Shown here piece after piece: positions 17,329-25,512 of a stretch of DNA of 64,000 nt. Position 1 is the first letter of the stretch. Every line of letters begins with the position of its first letter. The notes under the pieces were generated by a model. It was not told where the DNA came from and searched no databases. It saw only the letters and a list, made by a program, of their open reading frames with translations. The position numbers were made by a program, and so were the translations under genes. Source of the DNA: Bradyrhizobium nitroreducens (GTDB lineage: Bacteria > Pseudomonadota > Alphaproteobacteria > Rhizobiales > Xanthobacteraceae); contig NZ_LFJC01000003.1 of the NCBI RefSeq assembly GCF_002776695.1, positions 6,921,982-6,985,981 of the forward strand. Reading direction: 5' to 3'.

Positions 17329-18126
17329 ATGAACGCACCGACGACGACCAACGAAGACCTGCTCTACTCCGTCACGGACGGCATCGCGCGGATCACGTTC
17401 AACCGCCCCCAGGCGCGCAACGCCATGACCTTCGCCATGTATGACCGCATGGCGGAGATTTGCACCGAGATCAACGCAGACCGCTCGATCAAGGCGCTGA
17501 TCCTGACCGGCGCCGGTGACAAGGCGTTTGCCTCCGGCACCGATATCTCGCAGTTCCGCGCCTTCAAGACCGCGCAGGACGCGCTCGACTACGAGGCCCG
17601 CATCGACCGCGTGCTCGGCACGCTCGAGCAGTGCCGCGTGCCTGTGATCGCGGCCATTGCCGGCGCCTGCACCGGCGGCGGCGCCGGCATCGCGGCCTGC
17701 TGTGATCTGCGCATTGGCACCGAAACGACGCGGATGGGTTTTCCGATCGCGCGCACGCTCGGCAACTGCCTGTCGATGTCCAACATCAGCCGCGTCGTCG
17801 CGTTGGTCGGTCCCGCGCGCACCAAGGATATGATCTTCAAGGCACGCCTGGTCGAGGCGCAGGAAGCACTCGCCCTCGGCCTGCTCACCGAGATCGTCCC
17901 TGACGTCGAGACGCTGCAGCGCCGCGCCGACGAGACCGCAAAGCTGGTGGCCAGCCACGCGCCGCTCACGCTGGAGGCGACCAAGGAAGCGGTGCGCCGC
18001 ATCCGCCGCACGCTGTCGCGCGAGGAAGGCGAGGATCTGATCCTCAAGGCCTATATGAGCGAGGATTTCCGCGAGGGCATGGACGCCTTCCTCAACAAGC
18101 GCGCGCCGGTCTGGAAGGGCAAGTAG
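17329..18126 (+). CDS. Enoyl-CoA hydratase/isomerase (crotonase) family protein
   Basis: A 265-residue crotonase-fold enzyme. The ATG at 17329 follows GGAAAGAG; a TTG at 17311 would add six residues. Typical crotonase elements are 'ARITFNRPQARNAMTF' near the N-terminus, the oxyanion-hole segments 'FASGTDISQF' (about 66-75) and 'ACTGGGAGIAACCDLRI' (about 108-124), and an Ala-rich C-terminal helix region. The glutamates that define canonical enoyl-CoA hydratases are not clearly in place, so the reaction (hydratase, isomerase, lyase or decarboxylase) is open. It lies just after sgaA in the same direction and may act on an acyl-CoA in the same organic-acid pathway. Length is normal for the family. 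Confidence 0.85.
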   Translation: MNAPTTTNEDLLYSVTDGIARITFNRPQARNAMTFAMYDRMAEICTEINADRSIKALILTGAGDKAFASGTDISQFRAFKTAQDALDYEARIDRVLGTLEQCRVPVIAAIAGACTGGGAGIAACCDLRIGTETTRMGFPIARTLGNCLSMSNISRVVALVGPARTKDMIFKARLVEAQEALALGLLTEIVPDVETLQRRADETAKLVASHAPLTLEATKEAVRRIRRTLSREEGEDLILKAYMSEDFREGMDAFLNKRAPVWKGK

Positions 18127-18143
18127 CTTAGGGACGCGGTTGG

Positions 18144-18389
18144 CTATCTTGCCGTCCCAACAAAGTATCCGTCTGCCTCGCCGTCCCTATTGAATTTGGG
18201 GCAGACGCAAAAGCTTCCCGGTGAGCTGCGAGTTGGGCACATGACCGCTGGTGTTCCCGGGGGCAGTTCAGAGGCATTCACAAGGCATTGCGATTGAGGT
18301 TTTGGATCCTGTGGCACGCCCCTGGCGAACACGGTTGGACCAGCGCCGACCAGCATTAAGACAACCAGGGCACCGTGAAGGAAGCTCAT
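18144..18389 (-). CDS. Small secreted cysteine-containing hypothetical protein
   Basis: An 81-residue protein with a clear signal peptide ('MSFLHGALVVLMLVGAG' then a cleavage-like 'VFARG'). The mature part has four cysteines, including a closing 'SFCVCPKFNRDGEADGYFVG'. AAGGAC lies four bases before the ATG. It is convergent with the crotonase gene, 17 bases from its stop. No family is recognised. The signal peptide and paired cysteines suggest a periplasmic, disulphide-bonded peptide. Confidence 0.55.
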   Translation of the reverse strand: MSFLHGALVVLMLVGAGPTVFARGVPQDPKPQSQCLVNASELPPGTPAVMCPTRSSPGSFCVCPKFNRDGEADGYFVGTAR

Positions 18390-18515
18390 ACGTAGTCCTT
18401 AAACGGCAGCAAATACCTCGTCCGCTTCAGTTCGCCCAATCTCGCTTTGGCTCGGCGCTGATAGCCCGCCCCCAGATCGATACCCCAGAACCGAAAATCC
18501 GAGAGAGCCTCATCA

Positions 18516-19196
18516 TCAATCCTCGCTCCGACAAGAATTCCGCTGCGTCTGTGTCTCGCGAATTTCTCGGTAACTCGTCGCTTCATCTATGAGGCGCATT
18601 GTGCATGAGCGTTCGAGCTGCTCGGCGATAATTCGGGCGCGGTTGGCAATGTTATGCTGAGTGGTTTTTAAGACCTCAGCATGTTGGGCCCGCGTAAAGA
18701 CATCGCAGACCCTCTGGAGGAAGTTCGGCGCGTAACCAAATATTTTAATGCCCTGTTTGGTGCGGAATTCGATCTGGCTCGCTATCATAGAAAGATCTTC
18801 GTTGACAAAGGGCTTTAGATTTTGCGCTGTCAAGAAAGCAGGGAGATTGGCGCTGTTCCTGTAATATTGACGTCCTCTTCCTTTGACGGGCCGAATGCGA
18901 CCAAGGCCGGCCATAAAGCCAGTTTGAGTAATCACACGCTGACCGTTGTCGAGGACGGCAACCTCGATTTCGATGTCTCCAAACCGCAGGGCGCCTTGAT
19001 GCGTCGCCTGCGGCAGGTCCCTCGCCCAACGCGCCTTGGCTGCCTTCCGAGCAATCTCCCGTCGCTCGTCACTTGATAGTGCGGCCGCCCTTGCGGTGCC
19101 GCCAGCGGCACGGGCGGGAACTCCCCACTGGACTTTCCACCGTGTTCTCCGCCGCTCGTGGTCGAGATCTAAACTCACTTTTCTACGCGTATTCAT
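18516..19196 (-). CDS. P63C-domain protein with altered or truncated C-terminus
   Basis: A 226-residue protein. The N-terminal 'SSDERREIARKAAKARWARD' and the central block running from 'ATHQGALRFGDIEIEVAVLD' through 'FLTAQNLKPFVNEDL', 'IEFRTKQG' and 'FGYAPNFLQRVCDVF' to 'LIDEATSYREIRE' match the P63C domain of phage- and plasmid-associated proteins of unknown function. In that family about 70 more residues follow 'LVDEATGYQ', rich in aromatic residues and acting as the domain's end. Here the frame ends only about 17 residues after the equivalent point with an unrelated tail (ending NSCRSED). The gene therefore seems truncated or frameshifted. The next frame (18386-18586) stays open but does not read like the missing part. 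Likely a phage or plasmid relic. Confidence 0.55.
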   Translation of the reverse strand: MNTRRKVSLDLDHERRRTRWKVQWGVPARAAGGTARAAALSSDERREIARKAAKARWARDLPQATHQGALRFGDIEIEVAVLDNGQRVITQTGFMAGLGRIRPVKGRGRQYYRNSANLPAFLTAQNLKPFVNEDLSMIASQIEFRTKQGIKIFGYAPNFLQRVCDVFTRAQHAEVLKTTQHNIANRARIIAEQLERSCTMRLIDEATSYREIRETQTQRNSCRSED

Positions 19197-19269
19197 ACTT
19201 CACGGATATGGTTAGATCAGAAGATCGTAAGCGCCGCGTTGTAGCAAATTGCTTGGTGAGGCGCAGCAT

Positions 19270-19623
19270 TTACGCGGCGAGCAACTCCGGATCGTTTAGT
19301 ACGGCTTTTACCTGTTCCGGCGATGAGCACCGCCAGGCAGCTGTACAGAAAGATTTCAGCATCATGTCCTTACACTTAATTTGTGGAACCGGCCGGAATG
19401 TGGCGGCGAGAGCCTGAGCGACGCTGAGTGCCTGGTAGATATTCCGCTCTTGGTAAAGCTTGCGACCAAAGACGCTCCCCAGCAATCCGCCCCAAAAGCT
19501 GGGCCTGTGCGAACGGACTAAGACACCCCTTTTGCCTACGGAAATCCAGCAGGCGTCTCCGCTGTCCAATATGATCGTCGCGTCGTGACCGAATTTTTCG
19601 TTGATGTAGAGCAGGCGTGGCAT
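19270..19623 (-). CDS. Hypothetical protein
   Basis: A 117-residue protein starting 'MPRLLYINEKFGHDATIILD'. I chose the ATG at 19623 because the polar 35 residues that an upstream start would add are Glu/Lys-rich and a GAGAGACGAAG stretch precedes this ATG. It contains 'CWISVGKRGVLVRSHRPSF', a Gly/Phe patch and a C-terminal helix-like part with three cysteines. No family is recognised and there is no signal peptide. It lies on the same strand as the P63C gene, 73 bases upstream of it, and may belong to the same acquired patch. Confidence 0.5.
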   Translation of the reverse strand: MPRLLYINEKFGHDATIILDSGDACWISVGKRGVLVRSHRPSFWGGLLGSVFGRKLYQERNIYQALSVAQALAATFRPVPQIKCKDMMLKSFCTAAWRCSSPEQVKAVLNDPELLAA

Positions 19624-19936
19624 CGCTTCGTCTCTCTCAGCTTCTTTCTTTTCTCTCTCTTCGAATATTCTTGATGACCGAATTTTCTGTCCATTGCAGA
19701 GTTTTTGGCCCCCGGGCATGTCCCTCAATTCGTCTCTGCGCCTCTAAGCCCGGCCGGCCGCTTGTAACTCAATTACGCGAGGCTTGTCTCCGTTCGCATC
19801 TCATTCCAAAGTCATAACGAAGGTGACGCAGGACGGCTTGAACTTGGCTGCGTTCACCAGCACAATGGTCCCCGAATTCATCTCTGAATTTCCAAATCCG
19901 AACAAGAACATAGGGAAGACGCGCGTGGGACATGGA
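19624..19936. other. Divergent intergenic region before tctC
   Basis: About 310 bases between the minus-strand hypothetical gene and the plus-strand tctC-like gene. It is noticeably AT-richer than the genes around it. Open codons continue upstream of the tctC start but lack a signal peptide and a ribosome site. It presumably holds both promoters; no convincing -35/-10 pair was found by eye. Confidence 0.4.
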
Positions 19937-20911
19937 ATGAAGGCCGCGATTGTGCTGGCAGCGGCGCTGTGCGGCACGCCGGCATTCGCCGGCTGGGAGC
20001 CGGCAAAGCCGGTCGAGATCGTGGTGGCCGCCGGCGCGGGAGGGGCCTCGGATCAGATGGCGCGGATGATGCAGGCCGCGATCCAGAAGAACAATCTGAT
20101 GAAGCAGCCGATCGTCGTCTCGCTCAAGGGCGGCGCCTCGGGCGCGGAAGCGCTGATGTACATGAAATCCAGCGAGGGCGATCCGAACAAGGTGCTGATC
20201 GCCTATTCGCTGATCTACATGCTGCCGCTGTCGGCGAAGATCCCGTTCAACTGGCGCGAGCTGACCCCGGTCTCGGTGATCGCGCTCGACCAGTTCGTGC
20301 TGTGGGACAACAGCGCCGGTCCCAAGACGGTGAAGGAGTTCGTCGCGGCCGCGAAGGCTGCGAGCGCGCCGTTCAAGATGGGCGGCACCGGCTCCAAGCG
20401 CGAGGATCACGTGCTGACCGTGTTCCTCGAGCAGAAGACCGGCGCGAAGTTCTCCTATCTGCCCTACAAGTCCGGCGGCGAGGCCGCGACCCAGCTGGTC
20501 GGCAACCACACCGAGGCCAACGTCAACAACCCTAGCGAAAATCTCGAAGTCTGGCGCGCGGGCCAGGTGCGTCCGCTCTGCGTGTTCGACAAGGAACGCA
20601 TCTCCTACACCGCCAAGGTGACGGAAACCCAGTCCTGGGCCGACATCCCCACCTGCAAGGAGGAGGGCGTCGACGTGCAATATCTGATGCTGCGCGCGAT
20701 GTTCCTGCCCGGCAAGGTGCCGGCCGAGCAGCAGGCGTTCTATGTCGAGCTGTTCCACAAGGTGACGCAGACCGCCGAGTACAAGGAGTACATGGAGAAG
20801 CAGGCGCTGAAGCCTATCTTCCTCACCGGCAAGGACATGGTGCAGTTCCTCGAGGAGGACGATGCGCTGAACAAGTCGCTGATGACGCAAGCCGGCTTCG
20901 TCGCGAAATAA
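19937..20911 (+). CDS. Tripartite tricarboxylate transporter substrate-binding protein (TctC/Bug family)
   Basis: A 324-residue periplasmic binding protein. I chose the ATG at 19937 because it opens a clean signal peptide ('MKAAIVLAAALCGTPAFAGW'); a start at 19784 would bury it. The mature protein begins 'EPAKPVEIVVAAGAGGASDQ', the family's standard first beta strand and ligand loop. The segment 'KSGGEAATQLVGNHTEANVN' lines the Bug-type pocket. It captures a carboxylate in the periplasm and delivers it to the TctA/TctB membrane pair encoded next, completing one secondary transporter. The ligand cannot be told; citrate, tricarballylate and other aromatic or dicarboxylic acids are known for the family. 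It is separated from tctB by 220 bases that carry hairpins. Confidence 0.9.
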   Translation: MKAAIVLAAALCGTPAFAGWEPAKPVEIVVAAGAGGASDQMARMMQAAIQKNNLMKQPIVVSLKGGASGAEALMYMKSSEGDPNKVLIAYSLIYMLPLSAKIPFNWRELTPVSVIALDQFVLWDNSAGPKTVKEFVAAAKAASAPFKMGGTGSKREDHVLTVFLEQKTGAKFSYLPYKSGGEAATQLVGNHTEANVNNPSENLEVWRAGQVRPLCVFDKERISYTAKVTETQSWADIPTCKEEGVDVQYLMLRAMFLPGKVPAEQQAFYVELFHKVTQTAEYKEYMEKQALKPIFLTGKDMVQFLEEDDALNKSLMTQAGFVAK

Positions 20912-20929
20912 TCGTCTCTTCGTTCTTCT

Positions 20930-21073
20930 CCCTCGCCCCGTTCTTGCGAGGCGAGGGTCGGGGTGAGGGGCTCTCTCCGCGGTCAGTCCTGTGGAGAGAG
21001 CCCCTCAGCCGGCGTTTTCGCCAGCGCCGAAGCTGTGCTTCGGCGTCCTTCAAAACGGCCGCCATCGGCGGCC
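20930..21073. repeat. Cluster of four palindromic hairpins between tctC and tctB
   Basis: Four inverted repeats follow one another: CCCTCGCC/GGCGAGGG (20930-20937, 20950-20957); a perfect 14-bp stem GAGGGGCTCTCTCC/GGAGAGAGCCCCTC (20965-20978, 20993-21006); CGCCGAAGC/GCTTCGGCG with a 3-base loop (21025-21045); and GGCCGCC/GGCGGCC with a 3-base loop (21057-21073). No T-tracts follow, so they look like a RIME/REP-type intergenic element, or a processing/attenuation structure that lowers membrane-subunit expression relative to tctC. Confidence 0.75.
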
Positions 21074-21131
21074 TATGCTTCTCCCCATAAGAACGGGGAG
21101 ATGAATAGTCTCCAGCCTCACATCGGAACTC

Positions 21132-21674
21132 ATGTCCCAAACCGATATCGAAATCGTCGTCGACGATCCGACCGCGCCTGAAGACGACTCGCCCTCCGTC
21201 GTCTCGTCCGGCACGATCGAGATCGTCGTCTGTCTGCTGCTGCTCGCGCTGGCTGTCACGCTCGGCTACGACAATTGGCGCACCGGCGCGTCCTGGGATG
21301 CGACCGGGCCGGAGCCCGGCTATTTCCCGTTCTATCTCTCCATCATCCTCGGCGGCGGCAGCCTCTACGGCCTGGTCGCGGCGCTGGTTGCGCACCGCAA
21401 GGCGGCCGAAATCTTCGTCACGCGCGCGCAAGGCCGCCGCGTGCTGGCGGTGTTCGTGCCGACGCTGCTGTTCTGCCTCGTCACGCAGTTCCTCGGCCTC
21501 TATGTCGCGAGCTTCCTCCTGATCTCAGGCTTCATGCGCTTCGTCGGCAAGATCGCGCTGTGGAAGTCGCTGCTCACCGCGTTCGTGTTCACGGCGATCA
21601 TGTTCGTCACCTTCGACATCGCCTTCGACGTCATCATGCCGAAAGGGCCGCTCGAAGCGGCCTTCGGTCGCTAG
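21132..21674 (+). CDS. Tripartite tricarboxylate transporter TctB-family small membrane subunit
   Basis: A 180-residue inner-membrane protein with four hydrophobic segments at about 28-45, 66-84, 104-131 and 138-160. The short loop 'GPEPGYFPFYLSIILGGGSL' is the conserved TctB signature. The N-terminal 25 residues are acidic and cytoplasmic in appearance. TctB is the small, poorly conserved subunit that pairs with TctA to form the transport channel fed by TctC. The gene follows the hairpin region and precedes tctA by 12 bases, consistent with one tctCBA operon. Confidence 0.9.
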   Translation: MSQTDIEIVVDDPTAPEDDSPSVVSSGTIEIVVCLLLLALAVTLGYDNWRTGASWDATGPEPGYFPFYLSIILGGGSLYGLVAALVAHRKAAEIFVTRAQGRRVLAVFVPTLLFCLVTQFLGLYVASFLLISGFMRFVGKIALWKSLLTAFVFTAIMFVTFDIAFDVIMPKGPLEAAFGR

Positions 21675-21686
21675 GCGGAATTCGCG

Positions 21687-23216
21687 ATGGAAGCGTTCGG
21701 TCTGCTGCTTCACGGCTTTGCCGTCCTGCTGACGTGGAAGACGCTCGTCCTGATGATGGTCGGGCTCATGCTCGGCATCTTCGTCGGCGTGCTGCCGGGC
21801 CTCGGCGGCCCCAACGGCGTTGCGATCCTGTTGCCGCTCACCTTCACGATGGATCCGACCTCGGCGATCGTGATGCTGTCCTGTATCTATTGGGGCGCGC
21901 TGTTCGGCGGCGCGATCACCTCGATCCTGTTCAACATTCCCGGCGAAGCCTGGTCGGTCGCGACCACCTTCGACGGCTATCCGATGGCGCAGCAGGGCAG
22001 GGCGGCGGAGGCGCTGACCGCCGCGTTCACCTCCTCCTTCATCGGCTCGCTGGTCGCGGTGCTGCTGATCACCTTCCTCGCGCCGATGATCTCGTCCTTC
22101 GCGCTGAAGTTCGGCCCGCCCGAGTTCTTCGCGGTGTATCTACTTACCTTCTGCTCCTTCGTCGGCCTCGGGCGCGAAGCCAAGCACAAGACCGTCATCT
22201 CGATGTCGCTGGGGTTGCTGCTCGCGGGCATCGGCATGGACACGGTGTCGGGCAATCTGCGCATGACCTTCGGCTCGGCCGAGCTCTTGCGCGGCATCAA
22301 CTTCCTGGTCGCCGTGATCGGCCTGTTCGGCATCAGCGAGATCCTGCTGACGATGGAGGAGCGCCTGGCTCTGCGCGGCCATGCCGCCAGCATTTCGCTG
22401 CGCGTCGTGCTCAGCGTCTGGAAGGACCTGCCGAAATACTGGGTGACGCTGCTGCGCTCCTCCTTCATCGGCTGCTGGCTCGGCATCACGCCGGGCGGCG
22501 CGATCGCGGCCTCGTTCATGGGCTACAATCTCGCCAAGCGCTTTTCCAAGGATCCCGAGAGTTTCGGCAAGGGCCGCATCGAGGGCGTGTTCGCGCCGGA
22601 GACTGCGGCGCATGCCTCCGGAACGGCGGCGCTGCTGCCGATGCTGGCGCTCGGCATTCCCGGCTCCGGCACCGCCGCGATCCTGCTCGGGGGGCTGATG
22701 GTGTGGGGGCTCAATCCGGGGCCGCTGCTGTTCGTCGAGCACAAGGACTTCGTCTGGGGCCTGATCGCTTCGATGTATCTCGGCAACGTCGTCGGTCTCG
22801 TGCTGGTGCTGACGACGGTGCCGGTCTTCGCTTCGATCCTGCGCGTGCCGTTCGCCGCGGTGGCGCCGATGATCGTGGTGTCCTGCGCAATCGGCGCCTA
22901 CGCGATCCAGAACGCGATGTTCGACATCTGGCTGATGCTCGGCTTCGGCATCGTCGGCTACGTCTTCAAGAAGATCGGCATTCCCCTGGCGCCGTTCACA
23001 CTTGCGCTGGTGCTCGGCAACCGCGCCGAGGATGCCTTCCGGCTGTCGATGATCGGCTCTGGCGGCAATCTTGGGGTGTTCTGGTCGAACGGCCTGGTCG
23101 GCTCGATCACGACGCTGGCGATCGTGCTTCTGTTCTGGCCTGTGATCGACGGCCTGCTCGCCCGCGTCGGATGGGGACGGCGGAGCAAAGGGATGCCACC
23201 ACGAAAAGTTAATTGA
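21687..23216 (+). CDS. Tripartite tricarboxylate transporter TctA-family permease
   Basis: A 509-residue polytopic inner-membrane protein with about 11-12 hydrophobic segments and no signal peptide. Family signatures are the first glycine-rich motif 'GVLPGLGGPNGVAILLPLTF' and the second 'LGIPGSGTAAILLGGLMVWG', which form the two pseudo-symmetric substrate motifs of TctA. The start is set by GGCGGA seven bases before the ATG. It is the large permease subunit, driving cation-coupled uptake of a carboxylate delivered by TctC. Full length. A decayed second copy of part of this gene lies at about 24870-25120. Confidence 0.93.
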   Translation: MEAFGLLLHGFAVLLTWKTLVLMMVGLMLGIFVGVLPGLGGPNGVAILLPLTFTMDPTSAIVMLSCIYWGALFGGAITSILFNIPGEAWSVATTFDGYPMAQQGRAAEALTAAFTSSFIGSLVAVLLITFLAPMISSFALKFGPPEFFAVYLLTFCSFVGLGREAKHKTVISMSLGLLLAGIGMDTVSGNLRMTFGSAELLRGINFLVAVIGLFGISEILLTMEERLALRGHAASISLRVVLSVWKDLPKYWVTLLRSSFIGCWLGITPGGAIAASFMGYNLAKRFSKDPESFGKGRIEGVFAPETAAHASGTAALLPMLALGIPGSGTAAILLGGLMVWGLNPGPLLFVEHKDFVWGLIASMYLGNVVGLVLVLTTVPVFASILRVPFAAVAPMIVVSCAIGAYAIQNAMFDIWLMLGFGIVGYVFKKIGIPLAPFTLALVLGNRAEDAFRLSMIGSGGNLGVFWSNGLVGSITTLAIVLLFWPVIDGLLARVGWGRRSKGMPPRKVN

Positions 23217-23362
23217 AGCAATACCTTAGCGCCAGTGTGTCGCCGTAGTCCGGTCGCTGACACCTAGTAGTTGTCGTCGACAGTTGCGGATGTGCAACGG
23301 TTTAGGCCGGCGTTTGCGCTTATACTCCCTGTCGAATTCTTGATTTCTCACGGGGCATTGCG

Positions 23363-24232
23363 ATGAAGCAGCTTGTGATGGGAATTGTGGGGTCATTGGT
23401 TGCGACCAGCGCATTGGCCGCTGATCTGGCATCGAAACCCTATGTGAAGGCCCCGGCCTTGGTCGATCAGGTTTGGAGTTGGACCGGCTTCTATGCCGGC
23501 TTGAACGCCGGATACAGCTGGGGCCGCGCGGAGACGACCGTGGCGCCGATCGCGCTGCCGTTCCCGGCTACACAGTTCGGCGCGTTTGGCCAGAATATCG
23601 ATGGGTGGGTGGCCGGCGGTCAGCTGGGCTATAATTGGCAGGTGGATCCAAAATGGGTCCTGGGCCTTGAGGGTGACATTCAGGCGATGGGCGAGCGGTC
23701 GTCGCGGACGGTGACGACGACGAGCGCGCGCTATGGCTCGAATATCGTCGGTATTCCTGGGGGAGCCGACTTCAACTCGATTGCAACGCTCACTGCAAAT
23801 CTCTCCTACGACCTCCAGTGGTTCGCGACGTTCCGCGGACGCGTCGGCGTCCTGTCGGATCCGCAGACACTCTGGTACGCGACCGGTGGTCTCGCTGTCG
23901 GCGAGTTCAAATATTCGTCCGCGACCGCCCTTGGAATCCAGGTCTTCGGACCGGGGCTGGGCGGCACGACTCCGCTCGGCGGGTTCAACTTTCCGATCGG
24001 GGCAGGAGCGAGCAGCACCGATACCCGGGTCGGCTGGACGGTGGGGGCGGGCGTCGAACGCAAGTTCACCCGCAATTGGTCGGCCAAGCTGGAATATCTC
24101 TACATGGATTTCGGAAGTAAAACTTACTTCGTGGGGACCGCCAACCAAGCGGACGTCAGCTTTCACGATCACGTGCTGCGTGCCGGCTTCAACTATGCCT
24201 TCACTCCGACGCCCGTCGTTGCGAGATACTGA
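23363..24232 (+). CDS. Outer-membrane beta-barrel protein (Omp25/RopB-like)
   Basis: A 289-residue protein with a signal peptide (MKQLVMGIVGSLVATSALAA) followed by 'WSWTGFYAGLNAGYSWGRAE', the standard opening of the alphaproteobacterial Omp25/OmpW-like porin family. Alternating beta-strand patterns run to the C-terminus, and the last strand 'VLRAGFNYAF' plus a terminal aromatic region fits a BAM recognition signal. It is expected in the outer membrane as an 8-stranded barrel with a structural or surface role. It is monocistronic: 146 bases from tctA, with a TATACT hexamer at 23321 as a weak -10 candidate, and closed by a strong hairpin at 24251. Confidence 0.88.
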   Translation: MKQLVMGIVGSLVATSALAADLASKPYVKAPALVDQVWSWTGFYAGLNAGYSWGRAETTVAPIALPFPATQFGAFGQNIDGWVAGGQLGYNWQVDPKWVLGLEGDIQAMGERSSRTVTTTSARYGSNIVGIPGGADFNSIATLTANLSYDLQWFATFRGRVGVLSDPQTLWYATGGLAVGEFKYSSATALGIQVFGPGLGGTTPLGGFNFPIGAGASSTDTRVGWTVGAGVERKFTRNWSAKLEYLYMDFGSKTYFVGTANQADVSFHDHVLRAGFNYAFTPTPVVARY

Positions 24233-24250
24233 GTGGTCGCGAGCCGCCTT

Positions 24251-24290
24251 CAATGCCCGGCAGTCCTGCCGGGGCATTGTCGTTTCTGTT
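24251..24290 (+). terminator. Intrinsic terminator of the Omp gene
   Basis: CAATGCCCGGCA pairs with TGCCGGGGCATTG (one bulged G) around a TCC-containing loop, 18 bases after the stop codon, followed by a T-rich tail (TCGTTTCTGTT). Confidence 0.72.
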
Positions 24291-24309
24291 CTGGGTCACA
24301 CCAACTTGG

Positions 24310-24435
24310 ATTTCCCTGAATTCCTAGATCTCGTCGGCTCCGACGCGCTGACGCCGAACTCCATCAAAGAACTCGCCTGCTCGCGGAACTCGGTTGGTCG
24401 CGCCACCATCCTGCTTGCAGTACTTGAGGTTCAGC
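24310..24435 (-). pseudogene. Decayed 3'-end fragment of a CaiB/BaiF CoA-transferase gene (copy A)
   Basis: Read on the plus strand, this stretch aligns with the 3' end of the intact CoA-transferase at about 27195-27310. Shared blocks in the same order are GATCTCG.CGGC, GCCGAACTCC, CTGCTCGC.GAA.TC and CGCGCCACCATC.TGCT. Insertions and stops destroy the frame. It is a non-functional relic. Confidence 0.6.
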
Positions 24436-24577
24436 AGGGGGGCTATCAGGGAATTCCTCGTTAGGCCAGGTTCGATCGTCTTGGTTTCTGGTCCAAGTAG
24501 TTACCTAGCCAGTCTCAGACTGGCCGGCCCTGCACATTCCTGATAGTCTGGCTCGATCGCCTCAGTCGGTGGTTGTG

Positions 24578-24796
24578 ATGCGGGAAGCTTCAACTCTATC
24601 GAGCCGTTCGGAGTTGACTTCGCGACTGAAGATCGTGGGAGCTGGCGCTGCGGTCCTGGCAACTCTTCTGACTTCTTCCTGTGTCAGCTCTGGCGAAACG
24701 TCTTCAAGGCAAAGAGCGGTAACAGGTGCTCCTTGGGCGCGAGATTTGAACGAACCGCCGCCCAGCCGGCAGCCAGCAAGTCGGCCTAATCTCTAG
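24578..24796 (+). CDS. Possible small lipoprotein-like hypothetical
   Basis: A 72-residue reading frame with a hydrophobic N-terminal segment (KIVGAGAAVLATLLTSSC) that ends in a cysteine in a loose lipobox context (Thr-Ser-Ser-Cys rather than the canonical Leu at -3), then a polar Ser/Pro-rich tail. Only a weak GGTGG precedes the start. It lies inside a region of decayed genes, so it may be chance; composition and the signal-like N-terminus are the only support. Confidence 0.3.
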   Translation: MREASTLSSRSELTSRLKIVGAGAAVLATLLTSSCVSSGETSSRQRAVTGAPWARDLNEPPPSRQPASRPNL

Positions 24797-24869
24797 TTTA
24801 GAGTCGCGATTCTTGCGCCGTCTCTCCTCATGTTCGTCGGTTCTTCAGGCCATCTGTAAGCGGCATCGC

Positions 24870-25120
24870 TGGGGCGCGGCTTGTACAATCTGCGCATGAT
24901 CTATGGCTCGCCGGAGCTGCAGGAGCTTCTTCAAGAGCCGTATCGAAAGCGGGGTCGCGCGGAGACGGCACCCCTCCGGCGCTGCTGCCGATGCCGGGCG
25001 TGCTGGGCAACCGTGCAGGGGACGCCTTCCGTGCTACGACGATCGGCTCTGGCAGCACCTTGAGGTGTTCTAGTCGTAAGGTCTAATCGGCTAGATCACA
25101 ATAGTGGCGATCTTGATGTC
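24870..25120 (+). pseudogene. Decayed tctA fragment
   Basis: Segments of the intact tctA gene reappear in order. 'AATCTGCGCATGA' plus a GGCTCG.C block matches about 22252-22290. GGCGCTGCTGCCGATG matches about 22627. The long stretch from CTGGGCAACCG through GACGCCTTCCG, ATCGGCTCTGGC and GAGGTGTTCT, to a decayed ATCACRA and GGCGATC stretch, matches about 23010-23130. Internal deletions and several stops are present, so this is a dead partial duplicate. Confidence 0.65.
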
Positions 25121-25512
25121 CAGCGCGAGCAGCCTTCGATGACCAGGGATCTCGCCGTGCATTGTCGGCGCCGGTTAGATAGCCATGACCTTTAACGAGA
25201 TAAGTACAACGAAAATAGCATCAATTTAGAGCCAAGTGGCGCATCAGGAGCTATCTCGAACTAATTTCCGCTTCGTCGCATGAATATCGCAGTTTGATAT
25301 GCGGCCTTGGTTGAATAGCATTGGGGCGCAACTCCCAGTTCCGCCCGAAAGTCCGCCGGCTCGGCGATTCCCCAAGAATCGCCCCAAAGGGTCGGCGGAC
25401 TGAGGTGGTCGTAGTTGGCCCTTCTCCTCAGTTGCCTTTACGATACTGCAAACGCGCATCGATTTCCACAAAACGGACGTATCGAAATACGCGGTTGAAA
25501 GTGCTGCCGGGT
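25121..25512. other. Non-coding stretch with a nested inverted repeat
   Basis: No gene is visible. The one structure is a two-level palindrome: outer arms AGTCCGCCG (25350-25358) and CGGCGGACT (25393-25401), inner arms GGCGATTC (25363-25370) and GAATCGCC (25376-25383). It lies downstream of the minus-strand membrane gene at 25513 and could terminate it, but no T-tract follows on either strand. Confidence 0.5.

Noticed and set aside
18386-18586. 66-codon minus-strand frame after the P63C gene, considered as its frameshifted end
   Set aside because: Its sequence does not resemble the missing P63C C-terminus.
21275-23212. 645-codon frame overlapping tctB and tctA
   Set aside because: An Arg/His-rich shadow in another frame of two well-supported membrane genes.
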